Notes under the pieces: generated by a model
The model's database searches: none
The model's input: the letters and a program-made list of their open reading frames with translations, nothing else
What the model was told of the DNA's origin: nothing
Translations under genes and position numbers: made by a program
DNA from: CALZJC01 sp041574955
GTDB taxonomy: Bacteria; Acidobacteriota; Thermoanaerobaculia; Multivoradales; JAHEKO01
Length of the DNA stretch: 13,656 nucleotides
Assembly (NCBI GenBank): GCA_041574955.1
Contig: JBFGNS010000116.1
Location: 1-13,656 of the forward strand
Reading direction: 5' to 3'
Part shown: positions 6,846 to 13,414 of the stretch, piece after piece
Numbering within the stretch: the stretch's first letter is position 1
Layout of the letters: each line of letters starts with the position of its first letter

Positions 6846-7886
6846 ATGCGTCACCGTGTCACCGTTGCCGTGCTCGCGGCGCTGCTCGCCGTGCCTACCG
6901 CTCCGGCCGCGGCGGCGCGACGCGCCGCCCCCGCCGAGCTGCTGCAAGCGGCCGGCGAGGGCCAGGGCCTGGTGCTGCGCACCCAGGCCCGCCGCAGCTG
7001 GCTGGTGAGCCCCGAGGGCCGGCGCCAACGCCTGCCGGTGCGACGCGGCGAGTCGTTGACCGAGCTGGTGGAGTACGCCCGGGGCTGGGCGGCCGCCGGC
7101 ACCCGGGCGACGGACGGCGGCAGCGACCTGCTGGTGCTGGTCGACGGCGCCGCCGGCGTCGAGCGGCTGCCGCCGCCGCCGCAGCGCACGGCAGCCGTCC
7201 GGGTAGCGCCGGTGCCGCTGGCTTCGGACCACGGCTTCGGCGGCGTCGCCTGGCTCGAGGGCGACGACCCGATCTCCTACCAAGTGCGGGTCGCGGACTG
7301 GTCCGGTGCCGACTGGTCGCCGCCGGAGGCGGTGTCGGGCCCGGCCGCCGGCGGCCACGCCGGCCTGGTGGCAGCCGTGCTCGACGACGGCGGCTGGCTG
7401 CTGGTCTGGTCGGCGGGTGACGGCCGCTCGGGCGGGGAGTTGTGGTGGTCGGTGCGGCGAGGCGGCGGCTGGAGTGAGCCTCGGCCGGTGACCGACCCCA
7501 ACCGCGTGCCCGACATCACCCCCACACTGCTGGCGACGCCCGGCGGCGGTGCCCTCCTGGTGTGGGCGCGGCAGACGAGGGGCGGCTACCGGCTGCTGGC
7601 CGCCAGCTTCGACGGGAACGGCTGGAGCCCGGCGCGGCCGCTCGGCGGCGTGGGGGGCGTCTTCCCGCGCTTCGTCTCGGTGGCGGGCACCAGCCTCGTG
7701 GTGGCGCGTGCGCCCGGCGGCTGGGCGGTGCTCGAGGTCGACCGTGGCGGGTACCTGCGGCGGCACGAGTCCCACGCGGCGAGCACCGCTCGCCGGCCCG
7801 TGCTGACGCTCGACGAAGACGGGTTGGCGCTGGCCTGGGACCGAGGCAGCGACCGGCTGCGTCTCGGCTGGCAGGTGGAGCCGTGA
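6846..7886 (+). CDS. Secreted beta-propeller-like protein of unknown function
   Basis: 346 residues from ATG 6846; the TTG immediately before it is in frame but unlikely. Residues 1-24 form a Sec signal peptide (MRHR basic start, hydrophobic core, AAAA cleavage region). The body holds at least three blade-like repeats spaced about 60 residues apart, each with a 'GG...(L)VW/AW' strand followed by a 'W...P..(V/L)' strand: VAWLEGDDPIS...DWSPPEAVS, LLVWSAGDGRS...GWSEPRPVT and LLVWARQTRGG...GWSPARPLG. This resembles sialidase/BNR-type propellers. I do not recognise a specific family or catalytic residues, and the canonical Asp-box is not clear. It is translationally coupled (GTGA) to the secreted hydrolase, suggesting that both act outside the cytoplasm on a shared substrate or surface. 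A structural or binding role is as likely as an enzymatic one. Confidence 0.72.
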   Translation: MRHRVTVAVLAALLAVPTAPAAAARRAAPAELLQAAGEGQGLVLRTQARRSWLVSPEGRRQRLPVRRGESLTELVEYARGWAAAGTRATDGGSDLLVLVDGAAGVERLPPPPQRTAAVRVAPVPLASDHGFGGVAWLEGDDPISYQVRVADWSGADWSPPEAVSGPAAGGHAGLVAAVLDDGGWLLVWSAGDGRSGGELWWSVRRGGGWSEPRPVTDPNRVPDITPTLLATPGGGALLVWARQTRGGYRLLAASFDGNGWSPARPLGGVGGVFPRFVSVAGTSLVVARAPGGWAVLEVDRGGYLRRHESHAASTARRPVLTLDEDGLALAWDRGSDRLRLGWQVEP

Positions 7887-9079
7887 GATCGCCGCTGCGC
7901 GGGCTGGCGGCGCCGGTCGCCCTGCTGGCGGTGTGCGCCGTGCCGGCGGCGGCCCAGGACGAGCGGCCAAAGGTGCTGTGCATGGGCGACAGCATCACCC
8001 TCGGCGGGCCGCCGTTCGACGAGGAGGACATGGGCGGCTATCCGCGCCGCCTCCAGCCGCTGCTGCGGCGCGGCGGCCTGACCGACATCGTGGTCGAGAA
8101 CCACGGCGTCGGCGGCGACGACACGATGGAGGCACTCGCCCGGCTGGGCTCGGTGCTGGCCCGTGGCCGCGACGGCGACATCTTCATCCTCAAGCTGGGC
8201 ACCAACGACATCGAGCTCATCGCCGGCGGCAGGATGCTGTACGACGACACGATCGCCAACCTGGACCTGATGCTCGACTTCGCCGAAGGCTCCGGCCTGC
8301 GGGGGATCCCCGCCACCATCGTCCCGCGGCTCCCCGGCGGCCTCACCGACCGCTCGAACGGGCGCACGTACGAGCTGAACCAGCGGATCCGTGAGGACGC
8401 TCACCGCCAGCGGCGGGAGCTGATCGATTTCTGGGACGCCTTCCCCTACCGCTCGGCGCATACCTTCGCCGCGCTCTACTACGCCGGCCCCGACCCCGTC
8501 GGCCACCCCAACGCGGCCGGCTTCGATCGCATGGCCGAGGTGGCTGCCGCCGTGGTCCTCGACGGCGACGGACAGCGGCCGGTCGACGGCCGCCTGCGCT
8601 CGCCGCTGTTCGTCGACGGCGTCGCGCCCGCGCTGGGCGACGGCGCGGTGTTCGACATCGACCTGTACGACTTCGGCTCCGGCATCCAGCTCTCCACCGC
8701 CACCTTCAGGATCAACGGTGCCGCCATTCCGACCATGGTGACCGGCAACGCCCGGCTCGCCACGCTGCTCGCCGAGTGGGACGGCGTGCGCCGCTGCAAG
8801 GCGGTGGTGACGGCCTACGCCGAGGACCGAGCCGAACCACCAAACGAGCTCGAGTTCGCGATCGCCACCTACCCGGTCCAGGGAAGCACGCTGATCTCCG
8901 GCGACGGCAACGGCGACTGCCGGGTGGACGGCCGCGACCTGGTCGGTCTCGGGCGCCACTTCGGCACCGTCGTCACCGACCTGGCCTACAACAGCGAGTA
9001 CGACTTCATCCGCGACGAGTCGATCGACGGCGACGACCTGGCCCGGCTGGCGGCCAACTTCGGCCGCGGCAGCTTGTAG
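7883..9079 (+). CDS. Secreted GDSL/SGNH hydrolase with dockerin-like C-terminus
   Basis: 398 residues from GTG 7883, which overlaps the preceding stop as GTGA. Residues 1-24 are a signal peptide ending AVPAAA. The SGNH hydrolase domain (about 29-225) shows block I MGDSITLGG (Ser37), block II GVGGDD, block III GTND (106-109) and block V DPVGHPNAAG with Asp204 and His208. The D-x-x-x-H spacing is one residue longer than the usual D-x-x-H. Residues about 240-332 look like an Ig-like beta domain (DLYDFGSGIQLSTATF). Residues 339-398 carry two EF-hand-like dockerin type I repeats: loop DGNGDCRVDGRD (341-352) and loop DFIRDESIDGDD (374-385), each followed by a hydrophobic helix ending in (H/N)FG. 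SGNH enzymes act as esterases or lipases on polysaccharide acetyl groups or lipids; the substrate here is unknown. No cohesin is present in the window. Confidence 0.83.
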   Translation: MRSPLRGLAAPVALLAVCAVPAAAQDERPKVLCMGDSITLGGPPFDEEDMGGYPRRLQPLLRRGGLTDIVVENHGVGGDDTMEALARLGSVLARGRDGDIFILKLGTNDIELIAGGRMLYDDTIANLDLMLDFAEGSGLRGIPATIVPRLPGGLTDRSNGRTYELNQRIREDAHRQRRELIDFWDAFPYRSAHTFAALYYAGPDPVGHPNAAGFDRMAEVAAAVVLDGDGQRPVDGRLRSPLFVDGVAPALGDGAVFDIDLYDFGSGIQLSTATFRINGAAIPTMVTGNARLATLLAEWDGVRRCKAVVTAYAEDRAEPPNELEFAIATYPVQGSTLISGDGNGDCRVDGRDLVGLGRHFGTVVTDLAYNSEYDFIRDESIDGDDLARLAANFGRGSL

Positions 9080-9100
9080 CACTCGAGGGCGCGAGCCGCT

Positions 9101-9121
9101 CCGCCGGCCGGGCCCTGGCGG
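9101..9121. terminator. Intergenic hairpin between convergent genes
   Basis: CCGCCGG (9101-9107) can pair with CTGGCGG (9115-9121) with one G-T pair and a 7-nt loop. It lies in the 45-base gap between the SGNH hydrolase stop and the convergent phosphorylase stop. No T tract follows on either strand, so termination here is only suggested. Confidence 0.3.
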
Positions 9122-9124
9122 CGG

Positions 9125-10405
9125 TCAGCCGGCGACGGGGTCGCCGATCAGCGCCGGCGGCGCGCCCCGCTCGCCGAGCTCGAAACAGGCCGCCAGCTCG
9201 CTCTCCAGCCGCCTATCGCGCCGGCGCAGGTAGGCTCGCGCCAGCGGCTCGCCGAGCGCCACCTCGTCGCCCAGCCGGCGGCACAGCTCGAGCCCGACGC
9301 CAGCGTCGATCGCGCCATCGCCACCGCCGGCGGCCTCCGCCATCAGCAGACCCAGCCGCCGGTTGTCCACCGCCGCCAGCACGCCTGCGGTTTCGCCGGC
9401 GAGAGTCACCACCTCGGGCGCGCGGCGCTCGGCCAGCCGCTCGAGCGATCGCGGATCGCCGCCCTGCGCCTCGAGCCACTCGTCCAGCTTGCGGCGCGCC
9501 GCGCCGCTGGCAATCGCACGATCCAGAGCCTCGCCGGTGACCCCGGTGCCGGTGAGCCGCGACAGTTCGAGCGCCAGCTCGCGGGTCACCCGCATCAGGT
9601 CCTCCGGGCCTTCGCCCTCGAGACAGGCCACCGTCTCCTCGACCTCCACCGTATGCCCGACCCAGCGGCCGAGCGGCTGGCTCATGTCGGTGAGCAGGGC
9701 GCTCGCCCGCAGCCCGAGACCGCGGCAGGTCTCCACCAGCAGGCGCGCCAGCTCGCGCGCGTCGTCGAGGCGGCTCATGAAGGCGCCGTTGCCGGTCTTG
9801 ACGTCGAACACGATGCCCCCGGCGCCGGTGGCGAGCTTCTTGGACAGGATGCTGGCGGTGATCAGCGGCAGCGAGTCGACGGTGGCGGTGCGGTCGCGCA
9901 GCGCGTACAGCCGGCGGTCGGCCGGCGCGATGTCGCTGGTGGCGATGCCCACCGCCAGTCCGACGCGCTCGAGCAGCCGCAGACAGCGCTGCCGGTCGAG
10001 CGCCAGGTCGAGCCCGGGCAGCGTCTCGAGCTTGTCGGCGGTGCCGCCGGTGTGCCCGAGCGCCCGCCCGGTCAGCATCACAACCGGCTGGCCGCAGGCC
10101 GCCAGCAGCGGCGACAGCACCAGCGACACCTTGTCGCCGACGCCACCTGTCGAGTGCTTGTCGCCGACCGTCGGCACCTCCTCGGCGAGCCGCCACTGCT
10201 CGCCCGACTCGAGCATCGCGCGGGTCAGGGCGCGGGTCTCCGCCCCGTCCAGACCGCGGATCGCCACCGCCATCAGGAACGCCGCCAGCTGGGCGTCCGA
10301 CCAGCCGCCGCCGGCGGCGCCGGCGACCACCGCGCCCAGCTCCTCGGCGGAGAGAGCCTCCCCCGCTCGCTTGCGGGCGAGGATGCGGTAGGGGTTCACC
10401 GCCAC
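9125..10405 (-). CDS. Pyrimidine-nucleoside / thymidine phosphorylase
   Basis: 426 residues, typical of the nucleoside phosphorylase II family that splits thymidine, uridine or deoxyuridine to base plus (deoxy)ribose-1-phosphate in salvage. The signature KHSTGGVGDK is at 83-92 (phosphate binding), GHTGGTADKLE at 117-127, the substrate segment YALRDRT...LITASILSKK at 167-190 and FDVKTGNGAF at 200-209. The C-terminal PYNP domain is present. Start is GTG 10405, 7 bases after the stop of the TPR gene; a second in-frame GTG two codons later is also possible and has a better G-rich upstream. It is the last gene of the surE-side run. Motifs do not separate DeoA (thymidine) from Pdp (broad pyrimidine), so I give no symbol. 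Confidence 0.93.
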   Translation of the reverse strand: MAVNPYRILARKRAGEALSAEELGAVVAGAAGGGWSDAQLAAFLMAVAIRGLDGAETRALTRAMLESGEQWRLAEEVPTVGDKHSTGGVGDKVSLVLSPLLAACGQPVVMLTGRALGHTGGTADKLETLPGLDLALDRQRCLRLLERVGLAVGIATSDIAPADRRLYALRDRTATVDSLPLITASILSKKLATGAGGIVFDVKTGNGAFMSRLDDARELARLLVETCRGLGLRASALLTDMSQPLGRWVGHTVEVEETVACLEGEGPEDLMRVTRELALELSRLTGTGVTGEALDRAIASGAARRKLDEWLEAQGGDPRSLERLAERRAPEVVTLAGETAGVLAAVDNRRLGLLMAEAAGGGDGAIDAGVGLELCRRLGDEVALGEPLARAYLRRRDRRLESELAACFELGERGAPPALIGDPVAG

Positions 10406-10412
10406 CCCCGGC

Positions 10413-11084
10413 TCAGCCGAGAGCCGTCCCGCCGGGCAGCCGGTCGACGCGGCTCTGGGCGGTGGCGCGCAGCGACGACTCGGGGTGCTCGTCGAGCAGG
10501 CGCTGGTAGGTCTCGCGCGCCTCGTCGGTCGCGCCCGAGCCCTCGAGGGTGAGCGCCAGCTGGTAGAGCAGCTGGTCGCGGGGCAGCTCGGGCCGGTCGC
10601 GGTCGAGGGCGGCTCGCAGCTCGGCGATCAGCTCGGCGTGACGCCCCTGCTGCCGGTCCAGCTCGTACAGGTTGACCTGAGCCTGCAGGCCGAGCGCGGT
10701 GCCGACACGGTCGCGCGCCACCCGCTGCCACATCTGGCGCGCGGTCTCGGCGTCGCCGTCGGCGGCCGCGCGGCGCGCCAGCATCAGGCGGGCGGCGGCG
10801 GCCGCGCGGCTGCCGGGGAACCGCTCGACCACCTCGGAGAGCTGCTCGGCGTCCGGCGCCTCGGCTTCGCTGCCCGCCGCCATGGCGTCGGCCAGCAGCT
10901 GGTCGGCCTTGCTCCCCTGCGCGCCCCGCCACACGAACACCCCGGCGGCGATCGCTATCAGCACGATGACCGCCACCGCGCCCCACACCAGCCCGCGCAC
11001 GTGGCGGCGGGTGTACTCGACGACCGAGCCCATGGTCTCGATGACCTCGTCCCGCTTCATCTCTTTGCGCGTAAGTCTGCTCAT
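10413..11084 (-). CDS. Membrane-anchored tetratricopeptide protein (YfgM/CpoB-like)
   Basis: 223 residues. A short basic cytoplasmic N-terminus (SRLTRKEMKRDE) precedes one membrane segment at about 31-52 (GLVWGAVAVIVLIAIAAGVF), giving a type II topology with the rest outside the cytoplasm. The remainder is alanine-rich alpha-helical TPR-like repeats: LSEVVERFPGSRAAAAARLM, a DAETARQMWQRV repeat and a DEARETYQRLLDEHPES repeat near the C-terminus. The layout resembles YfgM-type ancillary Sec/BamB partners, but the sequence does not prove this role. It starts 35 bases after the CCA end of tRNA-Arg with AGGA close to the ATG at 11084, and the phosphorylase gene follows by 7 bases. Fold and topology are well supported; function is open. 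Confidence 0.82.
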   Translation of the reverse strand: MSRLTRKEMKRDEVIETMGSVVEYTRRHVRGLVWGAVAVIVLIAIAAGVFVWRGAQGSKADQLLADAMAAGSEAEAPDAEQLSEVVERFPGSRAAAAARLMLARRAAADGDAETARQMWQRVARDRVGTALGLQAQVNLYELDRQQGRHAELIAELRAALDRDRPELPRDQLLYQLALTLEGSGATDEARETYQRLLDEHPESSLRATAQSRVDRLPGGTALG

Positions 11085-11119
11085 GGGATCCTGGTTCCGA
11101 AAGCCTGTCGAGTTGGGGG

Positions 11120-11196
11120 TGGTGCGGCTGGGAGGATTCGAACCCCCGACCTTGAGCTTAGGACGCTCCGGCTCTATCCAGCTGAGCTACAGCCGC
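11120..11196 (-). tRNA. tRNA-Arg (anticodon CCT)
   Basis: A complete 77-nt cloverleaf with encoded CCA. Acceptor GCGGCTG pairs with CAGCCGC, the D stem is GCTC/GAGC with loop AGCTGGATA, and the anticodon loop is GTCCTAA with anticodon CCT reading AGG. The T arm is GGGGG/CCTCC with loop TTCGAAT, and the discriminator is A. A20 and C35 agree with arginine identity. Oddities are G at position 32 and a G27-A43 mismatch at the top of the anticodon stem. It lies between apt and the TPR gene on the same strand. Confidence 0.95.
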
Positions 11197-11206
11197 CTGG
11201 CGGCTG
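11190..11206. repeat. Inverted repeat of the tRNA-Arg acceptor in its 5' leader
   Basis: The 7-nt sequence CAGCCGC on the minus strand (11206-11200) is identical to the 3' acceptor strand of the tRNA and complementary to its 5' acceptor strand (11196-11190), separated by CAG. It could form a hairpin that competes with the mature acceptor stem in transcripts starting upstream. Confidence 0.6.
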
Positions 11207-11207
11207 G

Positions 11208-11236
11208 ATTATAGCGAGGCCGGCGGGCGCCGTCAG
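11208..11236 (-). promoter_or_regulatory. Promoter of tRNA-Arg, CTGACG-17-TATAAT
   Basis: On the minus strand a perfect TATAAT (11213-11208) lies 17 bases after CTGACG (11236-11231), which matches TTGACA at four positions. The predicted start near 11201 gives about a 5-nt leader before the mature tRNA. The -35 overlaps the apt stop codon (11233-11235). Confidence 0.6.
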
Positions 11237-11748
11237 TAGCGGATCAGCGACTCGACCGGGCGGCCCTCGAGCTTCTGGCGCCCCTCTAGAAAGGTCAGCT
11301 CGATGACGAAGCCGAGGCCGACGACCTCGCCGCCGACCGACTCCACCAGCTTGGCGGTGGCCAGCGCGGTGCCGCCGGTGGCGATCAGGTCGTCGACGAT
11401 CAGCACGTTGTCGCCTTTGGCCACGCCGTCGCTGTGCATCTCGAGACGGTCGGTGCCGTACTCCAGCTCGTACGACTGCCCGACGCTGTCGCTCGGCAGC
11501 TTGCCGGGCTTGCGCACCGGCACGAAGCCGGCGTTGAGGTTGTAGGCCACCAGCGGACCGAACAGGAAGCCGCGCGACTCCATGCCGATGACCTTGTCGA
11601 CCTTCTTGCCGGCGAACAGCCAGACGAACCGGTCGACCGTCATGCGCAGGGCGCGGGCGTCCTGTAGCAGGGTGGTGATGTCGTAGAACAGGATGCCCGG
11701 CTTGGGGAAATCCGGCACTTCACGGATGTAGGTCTTGAGGTCGTTCAT
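11233..11748 (-). CDS. apt: Adenine phosphoribosyltransferase
   Basis: 171 residues, the normal Apt length. The enzyme joins adenine to PRPP to form AMP in purine salvage. The N-terminal adenine-binding segment reads VPDFPKPGILFYDITTLL (11-28). ESRGF (57-61) and PVRKPGKLP (77-85) follow, and the PRPP-binding signature VLIVDDLIATGGT spans 115-127. The ATG at 11748 is preceded by a good Shine-Dalgarno sequence (AAGGGAG) a few bases upstream, which settles the start although the frame is open to 11910. The acyP stop is 25 bases upstream. The tRNA-Arg gene follows by 36 bases and its -35 overlaps the apt stop codon. Confidence 0.96.
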   Translation of the reverse strand: MNDLKTYIREVPDFPKPGILFYDITTLLQDARALRMTVDRFVWLFAGKKVDKVIGMESRGFLFGPLVAYNLNAGFVPVRKPGKLPSDSVGQSYELEYGTDRLEMHSDGVAKGDNVLIVDDLIATGGTALATAKLVESVGGEVVGLGFVIELTFLEGRQKLEGRPVESLIRY

Positions 11749-11773
11749 GGTCTCCCTTCTGGGCCCGCCGGGC

Positions 11774-12064
11774 TCAGAACTCGATCGAAAACTCCCGCCA
11801 CGGCCCGGCCTCGGCCAGCGGCGTCTCGGTGATCTTGTCGACGCGCGCCCCCGACGGTCCCGCTTCCAGCTGCCGGCGCAGCTCGGCGATGCCGTCGGCG
11901 GAGCCGGCAACGCGCGCCTCGACCTCGCCGCTCGGCAGGTTCCTGACCCAGCCCACCAGCCCCAGGCCGCGCGCCGCGCGCTGGGTGAAGTAGCGGAAGC
12001 CCACCCCCTGCACCCGGCCCGCGATCAGCAGGCGCACCGCTCGGCTGGAGGAGTCGGGGCTCAT
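11774..12064 (-). CDS. acyP: Acylphosphatase
   Basis: 96 residues, the classic small ferredoxin-like acylphosphatase that hydrolyses carboxyl-phosphate bonds such as acetyl- or carbamoyl-phosphate. The signature AGRVQGVGFRYF (15-26) includes catalytic Arg24, and GWVRNLPSGEVEA (38-50) includes the catalytic Asn42. The usual NLPDG is NLPSG here. The ATG at 12064 shares one base with the stop of the upstream membrane-protein gene (TGATG), so translation is likely coupled. The frame is open to 12355, but that part overlaps the membrane-protein gene and lacks family similarity. Confidence 0.94.
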   Translation of the reverse strand: MSPDSSSRAVRLLIAGRVQGVGFRYFTQRAARGLGLVGWVRNLPSGEVEARVAGSADGIAELRRQLEAGPSGARVDKITETPLAEAGPWREFSIEF

Positions 12065-12681
12065 CACTCGGTGGCGCTCCGGCGGCCGGCGCGCCGCGCA
12101 CCCTTGCCCGCCAGCCAGAAACCCAGAACCAGCAGGATAACAAAGGCCACCGTCAGCCAGCCGAGGTGTCGGTCGATGAACTCGCGCGCCGGCTCGCCGA
12201 GCCATCGCACCACCCCGGCCACCACGAAGAAGCGCAGACCGCGCGAAGCGATGGATGCCACGACGAAGATCTTGAAGTTGATCGCGAAGGTGCCGCCCGA
12301 GATGGTGAACACCTTGTACGGGATCGGCGTCAGCCCGGCGATGCCGGTGGCCCACGCGTTGTAGCGGTCGTAGTAGCTCTTGACGGCGGCGATGCGGTCG
12401 GCGCGAAACAGCCGCTGGAGCAGCGGGCGGCCGCCGTAGAGGCCGACGCCGTAGCCGGCCATGCCGCCCAGCACCGACCCGACCGTGCAGACGCCGGCGA
12501 ACCAGAACGCCAGCTCCGGCTGTCCCAGACAGAGGGCGATCAGCAGCACGTCGGGCGGTATCGGGAAGAAGCTGCTCTCGGCGAACGCCAGCACGAACAG
12601 CGCCCAGCCGCCGTACGGCGTGGCGGCGAACCCCTCCACCCAGTGGAGCATCCCGCGCAGCAGCTCGGTCAAGCGCTCCAA
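12064..12681 (-). CDS. YqaA/DedA-family inner-membrane protein (VTT domain)
   Basis: 205 residues with the YqaA hallmark ESSFFPIPPDVLLIALCL (about 35-52) and further hydrophobic segments: GVCTVGSVLGGMAGYGVGLYGG, ATGIAGLTPIPYKVFTISGG (re-entrant-like, with TPIPYK) and a C-terminal segment TVAFVILLVLGFWLAG followed by an arginine-rich tail. VTT/DedA proteins are linked to lipid scrambling, undecaprenyl-phosphate recycling and membrane homeostasis; the role of the YqaA branch is not established. The start is TTG 12681, supported by GGAGAG 5 bases upstream; an internal ATG at codon 11 is the alternative. It lies 37 bases after pcm and is coupled to acyP. Confidence 0.87.
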   Translation of the reverse strand: MERLTELLRGMLHWVEGFAATPYGGWALFVLAFAESSFFPIPPDVLLIALCLGQPELAFWFAGVCTVGSVLGGMAGYGVGLYGGRPLLQRLFRADRIAAVKSYYDRYNAWATGIAGLTPIPYKVFTISGGTFAINFKIFVVASIASRGLRFFVVAGVVRWLGEPAREFIDRHLGWLTVAFVILLVLGFWLAGKGARRAGRRSATE

Positions 12682-12718
12682 GTCGGCTCTCCGAACTCGT
12701 GGCGTCCGGCGGCGGCGC

Positions 12719-13414
12719 TCACGGCGACGGCCACCCGTGTCGGCCGACCAGCGGCACGAAGCTGACGCTCTCCACCTCGCGCCGCTCCACCTCGGCGCCC
12801 GCCCGCTCGTAGAGCACCAGCTGCTGAGACTCGCGGCTCCCCTCGGGCACCAGCATGCGGCCGCCCTCGGCGAGCTGCGCGAGCAGTGGCTCGGGCGCCA
12901 CCGGCGCGCCGGCGGTGACCAGGATCCGTTCGTAGGGCGCCGCCTGGCTCCAACCCGCGCTACCGTCGAACGCCACGATCTTGACGTTATCGATCGCCAG
13001 CTCGCGCATCCGCTCGATGGCGCGGCGTGCCAGCTCCGGAATCCGCTCCAGGCTGGTCACCCAGCGCGCCAGCCGCGCCAGGACGGCGGTCTGATAGCCG
13101 GAGCCGGTACCGATCTCGAGCACCCCGTGCTCCGGCCCGACCGCCAGCAGCTCGCTCATGCGCGCCACGATGTACGGCTGCGAGATCGTCTGATCCCAGC
13201 CGATCGGCAGGGCGAAGTCGGCGTACGCCTGGTTCAGCAGGTGCGGCTCGACGAAACGGTGGCGCGGCACCTCCCCCATCGCCGCCAGCACCCGCGGATC
13301 GCGCACCCCCCGCGCGGCGATCAGCGACTCGACCATCCGGCGCCGGCGCTCCGCCAGGTAGCCGTCGTCGCCCGGCCGGCCGGCGTCGGCGCGGCTCACC
13401 GCTCGGCCGGCCAT
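12719..13414 (-). CDS. pcm: Protein-L-isoaspartate O-methyltransferase
   Basis: 231 residues from ATG 13414. The enzyme methylates abnormal isoaspartyl residues for protein repair. Motifs are RMVESLIAARGVRDPRVLAAM at the N-terminus (26-46), active-site DQTISQPYIVA (74-84), SAM-binding VLEIGTGSGYQTA (98-110) and YERILVTAGA (161-170). The start overlaps the end of surE by 19 bases and is preceded by a G8 tract. A GTG at 13399 (overlap GTGA, 226 residues) is the alternative. The frame is open further upstream to 13552 but only inside surE. The surE-pcm pairing is conserved in many bacteria and supports both calls. Confidence 0.95.
   Translation of the reverse strand: MAGRAVSRADAGRPGDDGYLAERRRRMVESLIAARGVRDPRVLAAMGEVPRHRFVEPHLLNQAYADFALPIGWDQTISQPYIVARMSELLAVGPEHGVLEIGTGSGYQTAVLARLARWVTSLERIPELARRAIERMRELAIDNVKIVAFDGSAGWSQAAPYERILVTAGAPVAPEPLLAQLAEGGRMLVPEGSRESQQLVLYERAGAEVERREVESVSFVPLVGRHGWPSP

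Noticed and set aside
6111..7970. Long minus-strand open frame spanning the cinA/secreted-protein divergent region
   Set aside because: It crosses the divergent promoters and is antisense to the propeller-like gene; its left part is an out-of-frame copy of cinA.
7586..9082. Long minus-strand open frame opposite the SGNH hydrolase
   Set aside because: It is antisense to a gene with signal peptide, catalytic blocks and a dockerin-like domain. Its own translation is Val/Ala/Gly/Asp-rich with no recognisable motif.
11120..11196. tRNA-Arg as an integration (att) site
   Set aside because: No integrase and no partial repeat of the tRNA 3' end is seen elsewhere in the window. Only the 7-nt acceptor copy in the leader is present, too short for an att repeat.
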